Program-made: the position numbers and the translations under genes
Assembly (NCBI GenBank): GCA_039720395.1
Contig: CM077820.1
Coordinates: forward strand, 52,662,631-52,726,630
DNA: 64,000 nucleotides
Direction of reading: 5' to 3'
Source of the DNA: Liquidambar formosana
Taxonomy: Eukaryota > Streptophyta > Magnoliopsida > Saxifragales > Altingiaceae
Notes under the pieces: generated by a model
What the model saw: the letters and a program-made list of their open reading frames with translations, nothing else
Told to the model about the DNA's origin: nothing
Database searches by the model: none
Shown: in pieces, positions 35,701 through 46,963 of the stretch
Layout of the letters: the number at the start of each line of letters is the position of its first letter
Position numbering within the stretch: the stretch's first letter is position 1

Positions 35701-35869
35701 CAGTTGTAGCGTATTCCTTCAATTCAACACCATCTGTTGTTCGTCTTGGTGATTGGTCTGTGTTAACACCCCGTTTTGTGCCGTCCAAATATTTCAAGTC
35801 CACCCTGTTAAGCCCAGTGATGAAGGGTGACCCAAATCAGAATAACCAGCAAGCAATCCTTGAATAGCT

Positions 35870-38202
35870 AATGTGATTGCAGCAGCAGTCCGGCCCAAAG
35901 AGTGGAGAAGCCCAGCCCATTCCTTTGTACGTACGCAGCATCAAAATGTGCGTACGTAGCTTTTATTTGTGCATATGCAGGTTATTTCCAGAATTCGAAT
36001 TCTCCCTCTATTTTCCCCTAGTTACGTTATATGGATGTAGCCTGCTTTGTATTTAGGAGGTGACGGCTGGAGAAACGAAAAACCTTAATCTTCTACCCCA
36101 AACCCTAATGCTTTGCCTATAAAAGGACCACTTCCGCATTGAATAAAGGATCTTTGGCTGCCACTACTTTGAAACCGACACAAACCCTAGAACCATTAAC
36201 CTAGATCCAGAGGCGGCAGGCTGCGAATTGTGGAGGCTTGAAGAAGAGAACTTGTCGGCATATTCATTGTGATTCACCCAAACCTGAGGGTAACATCTTT
36301 TATCGCATTCGTTTCTTCAATTTTAGAATAATCATTAATCATTTCCTCAAGCATATACATAGTTTCATTGAATGCCATGATTCTAGATTTATTTAAGTGC
36401 TTTCAATTAAACATCTCATGATTGGATTTATGCTTTGCGTTGTAATGAGAGCATGTTTAATGTTGTTCGAAAATATCCTTATACATTAATTGGCATGATA
36501 TTTAAATGCATAAAATCCATGCTTAGGTTCAGAATAGGATAACAAGTTATAGGACATTTCTGTGCAGGTTAGGATTTCATGTGCTGCATCTTTCTATAGC
36601 ATTGCATAAATAGCATAGGAAGTCCAAACATGCTTTGCCATTTTTTTTCGAATCTGCCATTATATGTGCGTACGTATAAATAAAAGGTGCATATGCACAT
36701 TATATTTGTGCGTACGCATATTTAGGATGCTTTGCTAACCCATCTTTCGCAAGCAGTGGTAAATCCTTCTCCCTTTCCTTCACATCTGCCGTTCACACTG
36801 TTTGTCAACATTGTCTTTTGTTTAGTTATTTATTTTTACATCCCATCCACATATTGTCATCTTGTGTGGCATATTCGTTTGATGTACTTATCGTATGAAT
36901 AAGGTTGAGTCCAATTAATATTTCTCACTAATTAAAGCCAATAAAATGAGTGTGGAGGCCAGATTCAGCCGGGTGTTGTCAGGGTGCTTAACACCTTCCT
37001 GGCGACGCACCTTAACTCCGAACCTTAATTCTTTGGGTAATGATGAGTGGGCCTCTTGCTAGGGGTCAATCGGTTCCCGGAGCCAAACTGGGTGGCGACT
37101 CCCTCTCCGCCCTAATCATATCCGTGGTTAGTGGACATACCCCCGAGCCGGCGTGGTTTAGGACGCGGCGCTCACATTGGCGACTCTATTGGGGAATAGA
37201 GAGTTAGACTCCGAAGTATTTTATTGGCTTTAATTAATGAGAAATTTCTAATTGAGTGAAACCACAATTGCACACATGTGCACGACTTTGGCATTTTGTT
37301 ACCCCTCGATGGAAGTCTGATTAGAGACCCGGGATCCACTCGATCTTATGGGCAACTCGGCTCAGCACCATCAGCCCACGGCCTGTGCCACTAACCTGTG
37401 ATAAGTTAGTGAGTACGTTAACGGGTCGCTCTTTGAGCGCCCTAGCCTCGGTAACCTTTGAAGGAGAAACCCCATTTCGACCGACCACACTAGTGTCCCC
37501 CGAGGCCTTTACATAACCTTATGTGAATGTGTGTCGCATCGTGTGTTATGTTGCATTCATATTCATTTTTAGTGCGAGTATGGGACGAGGCCCACATTAT
37601 ATGTAAGTCTTCTAAGTTTGAGCCTATTTGAGGGAAAATTGTGTGGGCCCATCCGTTAAGCCTATGATCCAAATGAGATGTGAGGTGTGTGTTTTGGACT
37701 CGAACAAAAAGACTTATATATGAGTTGGGCCTATCCGGAGAAAGGACTAGGGTTCTATAGGAACATGGGCAGAACTTTAATGAAGGCAAAAGGTTTAAAT
37801 AATCATTGCATCTAAGGCCCAACGAGAGGGTGAGAATTGACATTGTAATGGGACCAACCAAAAGAAAAAAAAAAAGAAAGGAGAAGTTTGGATCCCAAGT
37901 GAGCACATTGTAATGGGCCAATGATGAAATGATGTTTTCGACTTTGCAGATAAGGTCTACCTATTATCAAACCTTTGAAGACTTAGTAGACATGATGAGG
38001 TTTGATGATAAGGTACGACGTGGATAAAAGACTTGAAAAAAAAAAAAAAAAAATCTTAAGTTGGGGAAAGTACTCATTCGCGCTCATTCTCTTTTCAGCA
38101 AAATTGATTCGACACCAAGAACAACACTGAGTTGTGTTTGGACTCGATCTCCCACTACCAACAGACTTAGAAGGGTTTCAACAAGCAAAATGGCAGATCA
38201 AG
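35870..38202 (+). mobile_element. Truncated LTR retrotransposon (LTR, PBS region, leader)
   Basis: About 35871-37174 looks like a long LTR. It begins TGTGATTGCAGC, has a TATA-type CCTATAAAAGG near 36118, a GAATAAAGG signal near 36141, and ends ..GCGCTCACA. It is followed by TTGGCGACTCTATTGGGGA, which resembles the primer-binding region of plant (often Gypsy) elements. A 1-kb leader follows, with an ATGGCAGATCAA at 38190 that could be the gag start. There, at about 38202, the element stops and TNL intron sequence begins. No second LTR, target duplication or pol is seen. The outer borders are approximate. Confidence 0.6.
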
Positions 38203-38936
38203 TATCTCATGCAAATTCTGGTAAAGGTTTCTATCTGAATTTTTTTTCCTTTTACCAACAGTTGGATTTACTTTCTACCAATCCCATCATATATATAAAT
38301 GTTGGGGGAGGGTTTGTGTGTAGGTATTATTATTATTACTTTTTGTTATTGCAGAATTTGATAACTCGTTTTAAATATATATATATATAAATTTCAAATT
38401 TAAATTTCGTTCAGCTTTTTTTTTTTTCTCCTGGTAATGAAATTTTTATGCAACTTTTATGATTATTCTTATACTATTTTTCTCTATATTTTTTCCCATG
38501 AGGGTATACCATTATTGTACTCTCATATATAATCTATATCTATACTACCTATAAAAAGGTGAATCCTAAAAAAACTTTTGATTCTCTAAAATACCCTTAT
38601 TTTAAAATGTAATGACATCAATACCATTAAGTAATCCAAAAGATAAAAAGAAAAAAGGTACATAATTAATTAAATTATGGAGAAACCTACTTTAATTAGA
38701 GTTCTACAATCCTATTCCATTAGCCCATACGTTTCCTTCCCCATTAACTCATTTATTTTTTGCAGCAAAAAATAATAAGAAAAACCCATACGTTTCTCCC
38801 TCTTCATCCCCCATTATGAATCCCTTTGAAATTGAAATGGGGAGAAGTTAAGCAAGATTTTACTTTCAGAAATTCACAGCCAAGTAAACTTTCACTTCCT
38901 TAAACTGTTTTCTTCTTATATATATATATACACACA

Positions 38937-39580
38937 CTAGTGATAGCACACATGCGTTGCACGTGAATTTTTTTTGTGAGAATTGTTTTTTTGTTTTTTG
39001 AAATGAAAATAAAAATAATTTATTTATAAAAAAATCATTAGTATTATATTATATTAAATTTTGTCATAGTTTGGTCTTTGAATCATTAGCATTAACATAT
39101 GAAGAATCAATAAAAATGTATGATGATCATCCATCAAAACTAAGCACAAAAAGTGTATATATATGGAAAAAAAAAATCAAAATCAAAATAATTTATTTAT
39201 AAAAAATCATTAGTATTATAGTATAGAAATTTTGTTATAGTTTGGTCTCTGAATTATTAGCACTAACACATGAAGAATCAATAAAATGTATGATGATCAT
39301 CCACCAAAGCTAAGCACAAAAAATGTATATATATGTGAGTATGGTGCATGAAAGAATAAAAAAATCATACAAGATCAACTCCATATACTTGGAAAAGAAC
39401 AAGAAGTAAGGAAGGGTTTTTATTTGGTGTGTATAGTTCAAATTGATTTCAAACTCTATATTTATTTATTTATTTGCCGATTTTTCTAAACTTTGTTTGA
39501 GAAATTGTTCTTCAAGAAATGCGTCGAACAACAAAGCAAGAATGTCTCTGTTTTTTTTCTTGATAGGAAAACAACCAAAT

Positions 39581-39615
<35 letters not shown>

Positions 39616-40741
39616 AAAGATCAAATTAAATTTATTAAGTAGAAATATAATTTAAGTCTGTAAGGAATTGGTCCCTTACACAAATTAAGACATCTTCCAA
39701 TGAAACATACAAACCATCAACCTCCCTACTAAACTGTGCCAAACCAAGATTTGTTAATGATCTTTGGATTCCAATTTTTTTTTTTTTTTTTTTTTTTGCA
39801 TGTGCATTTTTTCCCTAAATTTTGCTAATAATTTCAACTGATATATTCTCTTTGTTTTGTTTTCTTTTTTTGAATCATATGTTTATTTAGTGGTAGCAAT
39901 GGAGAAGATTTCTATACTTTTTATTTTTACATTAAGTTGTTTTAGGGTTTAAAATTCAAATGGAAATATTATATATATTATACTGTCAAAAACTAACTTA
40001 ATGCTTTAAGAAGTACTTTTATATAGGGCTTAATCTATCCTGTAAGAACATGAAAAAAAAAAAATATATAATCTTTCATTATAATCCTTGCACATTATAA
40101 TTTGCTAAAATTGGTGTAATCCTTATTTATCAAATCTAATGCTATGTAGGTTCAGAGGTAAGAAGAATATATATGGGAGTTTATAATAGAATTGGAGATA
40201 CTTATGAAGTGCATCCAATCCCCTGAAAACAAATAAATAAATGACAAAATGATGCCATCACGGATTGATCATGCCAAGTCCCCTGCTGCTAGACAAACCA
40301 CATTTATTCAACCTATAATAATATTCCACATCATAGCCCACTCACCTCATCAACGTGCTGTTTCTTAGTTAGTAACCCACGAAAGCTGCGAATCATTGCT
40401 GCTACTACCCTCATCAATCCCTGACACACTTGTTGCACCACTACTACTACCCCTCTTTGGCGTAACTACTGTTGCTAGCTAGGGTTCGAAGGCTTCTATT
40501 ATATTGGTTAGCGAAACTACTACAGCTAGGGTTTGATAGGCATCTATTATATTAGTTTTGTGGAGAAGGGTAAAAAAGCCTAGAATTATAGTTTTCTTAG
40601 AATTCTTATTAAGGTATGTGTTTTATATTGCTATATTTCCTATATATGCAGAAGGGCAATTGTGTATTTAAAAATTAAAATAAGGGTATATTAGTCAATC
40701 AAAAGTTTTTCTCACATTCATCTTTTTATAGATAGTATAGA
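38937..40741 (-). mobile_element. Helitron (inner), opposite orientation, nested
   Basis: On the minus strand the 5' end is TCTATACTATCTATAAAAAG (40741 down) after A. The 3' end has the hairpin CACGTGCAACGCATGTG, then TGCTATCACTAG, followed by T. The first 80 bases resemble those of the outer element, so both belong to one family. It is 1.8 kb and non-coding, with a 172-bp direct tandem duplication (about 39001-39345) and a poly-T tract (39775-39797). Confidence 0.7.
39001..39345. repeat. Tandem duplication (period about 172 bp) inside inner Helitron
   Basis: The two units share ATCATTAGTATTATA, then TAGTTTGGTCT.TGAAT.ATTAGCA and TGTATGATGATCATCCA, with scattered differences. It is non-coding. 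Confidence 0.75.
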
Positions 40742-41104
40742 TATATATATAGAGAAAAGGAAAGTGCTATTAAGCATTATAAAGAAACTCAAGATCCCAA
40801 CTAAGTCAGCACCTTGAGTTCTTCTAATCATATTCTATTTAACTCTTTGGATATACATATAACAAACATATTACTTAAAATGGTTCACGTGCAATGCACG
40901 TGTGCACAAATTAGTATATATATATAAAATTAGTATTCACAGTTGCCATGTGGCAATTTTTTACAAAGCCACGTGGCACATTCTTTATACTTTATTTGTT
41001 TTATAAAATGTTGTGTTTAATTGTTTCAACAGTTATCTCCTTCAATTTTTCCAATTCAAATTAAACTCTCTACACAATCATTTACTATTCTTTCTTTCAC
41101 ACCA

Positions 41105-41454
41105 TCTATACTAATATAGAAAGTGGTTGGAACTTTAGTTGGATGTGTAGAGTGAATTACCAAAAAACCCTCATCGGTTTAAATAAGGTAAAAGTTACTA
41201 GGTTTAAAAACGGTTTTTTAGTAAGATCTCTTAAATAAACTCTAACTTAACCACCACTATCTTCTTTCTTTTTCCCACTTTTCTCTTCCTCTATTATAAC
41301 CACCCTCGTATTCTCTCTCTGTAACTACTTAATATCAATTTTTATTTTTATTTTTATTTCAAATTTTGAATTTATTTTTTGGAAGATTTTTGTAGGGAGT
41401 AATATATATATATTTTTTTTTTGGCACACACAATGCGTGTGCTCCGACATCTAG
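41105..41454 (+). mobile_element. Short non-autonomous Helitron, unit E copy
   Basis: This is orthologous to 4959-5304 and 29862-30217: 5' TCTATACTAATATAG, 3' hairpin GCACACACAATGCGTGTGC, then TCCGACATCTAG followed by T. Confidence 0.7.
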
Positions 41455-42824
41455 TTTCAATGTAACAAGTTACCCGAAGAGACACAATTATAAAAGTTGG
41501 TTTCTTCAATTTCTGTTGGACACAACCCCTTGGAACTTCTAAACTTATATGTTTTTGTCAAGACAGAAGGAGTTGTGTCCTTTTGCCCAAACATAGAAAT
41601 TTTCCATTCTGTATGTAAAATCATGACTGGCGTGTGTACAGGATGACCGTGAAGGGTGAATGTGTTTTCCCTTTTTGATTTATTTTCCTTTTTCAGTGTA
41701 AGTTAATGTAATGCATTCTTTTATTGGCCATTATTTCTTTGTTATTTTGAAACTATAACCCATTAACAAAGAGTTAAAGATGGATTTGTATATACAAATC
41801 TTTTATCTTTTAATTGTTTTAGTTAATTATGTTTTGCAATCATTGATTCTGCTAAATAAATAAATAAGATCGATGAGTTTTTTTAGTAAAAAATATTGTA
41901 TATACGACATTTTAAAGCCGGAATTTGATTATTATTATAAAAAGGTAGGAATTTGATTATACTTTTAATTTTGTACATGTCGTCATTAATTTTGTTACAG
42001 TTTTTTTTTTTCTCTCTCTTTAATTGTGTTTAAAACTATTTAGATTTTTATTGCCCCAACCGTTATAATAGTTATCTCTTTTAATTTCCCTAAACTTAAA
42101 TTTAACCGTTCTATTTTATAAAAAAAATTAATCTCAGTTTTTAAATCCCAATGAGATTCAGCAACTATTTTTATTGAACAAATACGTCTAATGTCTGCAC
42201 ATTTCCATTCTTATCATCATTGCAATTTGTATTCATCGTCTCTCTTTATGCCCCTCATTCTTTTTCTCTCTCAACCATTAGGTGCTGAAGTTTTGAATTA
42301 AAAACTATTATTGCTATAAGCCTTTCTCCAACAATTAATTCATGTTGAACTTAACTCAAGGTAATCAATCCAAATTTTGTTTCCTTTTAAATTTCGTTTC
42401 CTTTCAAATTATGTTTCCTTTTAAAGTCTTCTAATGATTACCATAACTTTCTTTGGCCTAATAATTATTCTTGAAGTTTTTTAATTCTCTTCATAGCTCT
42501 TATCATAACTGAAAAAAGAAAAAGTGATAGATTTACACCCAAAAAGGTTTCCTTTTAAATTCTTCTACTATTTCCAACTTTGGTTTAATTATTATTCTTT
42601 GGGTATTCCTTAGGGATGTGCAAGAAACTACCCAATCAGTCAAATCAAACCAATCCGCTCTATTCCGCACTGACCTAAGCAGTTTGAGATAATAGGTGGA
42701 TTGGTTTGGGTGGGTTGAACAATAAATTTGGCGGTTTGATTTGGTTGGTGGGTTGAACTTTGTCAAACCGCTAATAAACTAACCCAACCCGCTTTCAATT
42801 ATATATATATTAATACTACTTCAT

Positions 42825-42862
<38 letters not shown>

Positions 42863-43229
42863 GTCATTTTAATATCAAGTACACCTGTGATTGCAGAAAT
42901 TGATTCCTCATTTTTTTTTTTATCATTTTAACAATTAATTTTTATGCAATTTGTTATGATTACTCTTATGCTATTTTTTTTCTTTATATTTTTGCACGGA
43001 TCTACCAGTAGTTAGGAAATAAAGTCCTTTACAAACGAAAGTGTTCTACAATAGGGTTTTACAAGCTGACGTGGGTGCTCTTGGGTATAGCACGTCCGAT
43101 TGTATTTTTAAGGTCAAAACTGATAAGTCGTCTTTGCTCACAAGAAATTTAAATAAATAAAAAAAAAAAGTAGAAAAATGAATTGAAAATAAATATTCTT
43201 TTTTTAATTTTGAGGATTTCTGTTGGCAG

Positions 43230-44157
43230 GGAACAAAAAAGGTTGAAGCCCTCTTTCTTGACCAATACCCGGTGGTCTTTAGGTCTTTTTTGACAAATGA
43301 AGAATTTGGGCAACTACCTAAACTAAGGTATCTCCGAGTACATGGCGCAAGCCTTACTGGAGATTTTAAGCATTTTCTTTCAAAATTAGGATGGCTCGAG
43401 TGGCACGGAGTTGGTTATAATTTTGTGAATTTATCGCCAACCAGTTTTCATCTAAAGAATCTAGTCGTTCTTCGTCTATCATATTGCGTGATCAAAGACG
43501 ACACTTGGAGTGAAATGAAGGTCTGGTGGAATATGTCTCTTTTTGTTTCTATAATCACATCCTATAGGCTATAGCCTATACCCCCTTGAAAATTGATTTT
43601 ATTTTCTTATTATTCTACAGATGCCACAAAAGTTGAAAGTTCTACATCTCTCATTTGTCTATGGTTTTAGAAGACTTCCCAACTTATCCACATGTGCAAC
43701 TTTAGAGGTTTTGGATCTTTTATGTTGTTTTGATTTGGTTCAAATTGACCCATCGATTGGGTATCTAATAAATTTGAGAGCACTTCACATTTCATCGTGC
43801 ATGAGCATAACAGAGTTGCCAGATTCTATTGGAAATTTAGAGAAGCTTGGGCTTCCCTCAAGTTTATTCGAACTGCATCTTGAGAATTGTGGTTCACTGG
43901 AAAGATTGCCAGATCTTTCAAATTTAAAAAGTTTGAAGAAACTAATAATTCGTAGTTTGGACAATTTAACTGAGATCTGTGGACTGGAGGAATTGGAATC
44001 CTTAGTAGTTTCGGTCATTGAGCGATGCAAGTTGCTTAAATTACCTGATTTGTCAAATCTAAAAAACTTAACTGACTACGAATCTGACTGCGAATCTGAC
44101 TGTGAATGTGACTGCGAATTTGACTGTGAATGTGAATGTGGCTGCGAATCTGACTGA
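43230..44157 (+). pseudogene. TNL-E: LRR exons only (no TIR, no NB)
   Basis: Exon 3 (43230-43520, 97 codons, GTKKVEALFLDQYPVV...) and exon 4 (43621-44157) are both open and keep their splice sites. LRR coding in exon 4 is shortened: after SITELPDSIGNLEKL it jumps to GLPSSLFELHLENCGSLERLPDLSNLK, a deletion of several repeats that kept the frame. The protein would end in about 24 residues of a Glu/Ser/Asp/Cys repeat encoded by a 12-bp-type tandem repeat (44072-44155). No start codon or upstream coding exon exists, so a product is unlikely. Confidence 0.8.
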
Positions 44158-45144
44158 ATTTGACAGCGAATCTGACGGAGATCCAAGGACTTAGAGGAAT
44201 TGAAAAATCCTTATATCTCTGGATACAAGTCAATTGACAAATTACAAGATTTGTCAAACACACGGAAATTGAAGAGTGCAATACCAAGTGCCAATTAAAT
44301 TTTTTTTCTTCACATGGTACCCGACAGCAAGGTAAAGCTCAATTTTCTGTTGATGTAATGTGTTTTCTTTGAAAGATGGATTTTCCTTGATATCTCATAT
44401 TTCTTTATTTAATGTTCAGGTTATCAGCTATCGTATTAGTAATCAAATTAAAAGTTGGAAATTAGGCCGTCTTGGTGCATCTTTATCATCAAGCCAAAAA
44501 CCAAAACAAACATTTGCCTCTAGAGATCATCCGAATGAGCATGAGTTGTCAGGAACATGGTGAGTCTCTCTATCCTTTGGTTGTGTGTGCAGTTTCTTTT
44601 GTTCCAAAATACTTTCCCACGGTTGTGAAATTTATGCAATTTCAAAACAATCTTGGATCTTTTGATCACATATACACATTCATGAATTTTTTTATTTTCA
44701 TTTTTCTGGTTTGGTTTGTTTTGTTTGAAAGGGGATTTTAGTAACTAGTAAAAGGAAAGAGTCTGTTGTATACATGGCTATCTTTTTCATTGAAAGTACG
44801 TATTGAATGAAATAAAGGGCCGACTGCCACACAAAATAATGTATGTGGTTTGCTTAATTACATTCTTCTTTCAAATTGTCCAAGCAAAATACAAGTCTCT
44901 CTCTCTCTCTCTCTCTCTCTTCTTTTGCCCCTGCCTCCTGCCTGGGGGAAAGGAGAAGGGGGGGGGGGGGGGGGGAGGAAAGCCAGATTTCATAGTGAAT
45001 TTTCTGTTGGAGTTGAGCCAGGCATTTTATATTTGTTCATAGTGTTTGTTATGATTCATGGTGCTTGCAATAGATTATGCACTTCTTCTTTCCTGTCGTT
45101 TTACATGTTTGATGATCCAGGCTTAATCCTCTCATTTTGTTCAG
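44158..45144 (+). other. TNL-E 3' flank and REV3 intron
   Basis: This holds the former C-terminal LRR remnant (SGYKSIDKLQDLSN in frame pieces, 44215-44298), a possible extra 3' exon or UTR after an AATGTTCAG acceptor (44419), and then intron-like sequence. A CT run lies at 44898-44920 and an uninterrupted run of 18 G at 44958-44975. The REV3 exon acceptor TTTTGTTCAG follows. Confidence 0.55.
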
Positions 45145-46612
45145 TATGTTTGTTCTCCTTAAAGGACGCACTGTTAAATAATCTTTTCAAATTGGACATG
45201 AGATTGCTTGTGCAATAACTGTGATGAATCCAAATCTAGTAACTTTGAAAATGGAAGTGATCTTGTCTGTACTTCCTTCCTACTAAGAAGCGCTATGTTG
45301 GTTTTGAGAGTCCTGACGAAATTGAATCTGTATTTGATTTGATAGTAACTGAGATGGTGTGTAGAGATGCATGTGAGGTTGTTGCCGATACTATGGAGTA
45401 GTCTTTGAGACTTTTTCTATAAATGAATAAATAAATAAAAAGAAGACATTGGGACATTTTGACGGTTGAAGTGCAGGCACTTTTTACTTTGCAATTTTTT
45501 AAATATTAAAGTTTGGAGTTCACTTGTGAACTACTGGTTTGATATATATGGTTGATAAAAGCATGTTTGCCAATAAATGTCCAAGAATCATGGCTTTAAG
45601 TATTGATCTCGGCTATAGTACTATTGGGCCTTGATACAACTTGGCAGTTGCTGATACGCTGTAGTGTACTTGCATAGCAATGATGTATAAATGATTCAGA
45701 AAATGAATTTTAAAATATTAGAAGTAGTTAAACACGTGCTGAAATATGTTTTTTTTTCCCTGCTTCTTGTGATTCTTTGTAGAATTTATAGATATTAAAA
45801 GTCTGTTGCTATTATACATTATCTCCCCCTTCACCATTGAAAGTTTCTTAAATTGTACACATTATTTCAAGATACGAGAGACCCAAAGAGAATCATTTGG
45901 AACAAAGTCATTTACATTCTTTCTAAATTCATGATTTTTTTAGGAATAAAAAAAAAAATCATTTATTGTTGCTAGATACCCCCTCCGTCCTACAAAGATG
46001 GGATCTATATATCGTTAGAGGTCAGTCCTTTTGGATCTTTGGATGGCACAGTTCTGAGAAATTCTGCTCTTTAATCTTATAGGAACCACTCTGCAACAGA
46101 GAAAAAAATTGTCGAGTACAATATTTTAAAATAGCATTAGCGACAAATTTGATTTTCATTTAACGAGGTCCTTCTTGGTCATCAATCCTGTCATTATAAA
46201 GGCACCCATCTTTCGCCCTGAAGAAATGAGATGATTTTTGGATTTTATTTGCTTGCTCTTCAGCTGATATTGTCCATTTGCTGTACACAGGTTAAAGCAG
46301 ACTTGCAGGGTCCATGGGCAGATTTCTATCCAGAAGGGTGTGTCTTCAGGATTTTGCTTTTTGCAAAGGAGGTCTACTTTGGTATGCACAGAACAAGGGG
46401 TTCTTCATCAATTCCACCTGCAGCGTGCAATTGTGGCCAGCAAGGCAATGGGGGCTGATCCAATGGCAGAACCACGCTATCCAGAGTGTACATCTCAAGT
46501 TGTAAATGCTTGTAATCCATGGGAAGGTTGGGGCCGGCCTGGTTGATGTGGATGTGGATTCAATGGATCTTTTGGCGATTGATTCCCTCTTCAGACTAGG
46601 TGATTTAAAATC
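45145..46612 (+). pseudogene. REV3: REV3 3' exons, unit E copy
   Basis: The exon from 45145 gives MFVLLKGR, TVK followed by a stop, SFQIGHEIA and MNPNLVTLKME. After a shift it gives KKRYVGFESPDEIESVFD and TEMVCRDACEVVADTME, then a stop, to about 45415. The second exon starts at 46291 (VKADLQGPWADFYPEG) after the acceptor CTGTACACAG. Two frames share the homology (RVCLQDFAF and FAKEVYFG), showing an indel. Then AIVASKAMGADPMAEPRYPE and VDVDVDSMDLLAIDSLFRL end at AGACTAG|GTGATTT, a possible donor. It has several stops and frameshifts and is not functional. Confidence 0.8.
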
Positions 46613-46747
46613 ACATTTTTCAAAAGTTTTATCACTTTTAATTTTATGCTTTTCTATGCACATACATGCATTTAAGCATGATATGGTTGCATGCATCACA
46701 GCCTGAGGATTTTGCTCTAATTATTGTGACTTGTGTAATGAAACTAT

Positions 46748-46946
46748 TTTTCTTTTTTTTGGTCAAAACCTAATGTTTCCTCAAAACTTTCAACTAGGGA
46801 CTAATCATTGTTCGTAAGGGGAGGGAACCGTTGGCCATGGGTTTTTTTTACCAAGGTGCTGGAACTTGAATTCAAAATCTTTCACCTCTATTCGAGCCAA
46901 CCACCTTGGGACCTAACTTCTTTACCACTAAGCCAACCCTTCCTGG
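46748..46946 (-). mobile_element. tRNA-derived SINE
   Basis: On the minus strand it has box A TTGGCTTAGTGGTAAAG (46920-46936), a weak box B (TTTGAATTCAAGTTCC) and an A-rich 3' tail (46748-46761 on the plus strand is T-rich). It is flanked by a perfect 17-bp target duplication, TTGTGTAATGAAACTAT, at 46731-46747 and 46947-46963. Confidence 0.85.
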
Positions 46947-46963
46947 TTGTGTAATGAAACTAT

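Larger units (their letters stand above)
38539..40914 (+). mobile_element. Helitron (outer), split by an inner Helitron
   Basis: The 5' end TCTATACTACCTATAAAAAGG follows A. The 3' end has the hairpin CACGTGCAATGCACGTG, then TGCACAAATTAG followed by T (TTAG for the usual CTAG or CTRR). Without the inner insertion it would be about 570 bp. The element is absent from the matching intron positions in units A and D. No Rep/helicase coding is present. Confidence 0.65.
38203..43229 (+). other. Unit E: partial copy of TNL intron 3
   Basis: From TATCTCATGCAAATTCTGG this matches TNL-A from 4425 and TNL-D from about 29329 up to the exon 3 acceptor at 43229. It is lengthened by nested Helitrons (38539-40914). 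Unit E thus starts inside intron 3; the TIR and NB exons are absent and are replaced upstream by a truncated LTR element. Confidence 0.75.

Noticed and set aside
37490..37921. 143-codon minus-strand ORF in the LTR-element leader
   Set aside because: No known motif, starts and ends arbitrarily, and lies in the non-coding leader of a retroelement.
38539..40741. Single Mutator-like element with 80-bp terminal inverted repeats
   Set aside because: No target duplication flanks it, and each side has its own Helitron hairpin and CTAG/TTAG end, so two nested Helitrons explain it better.
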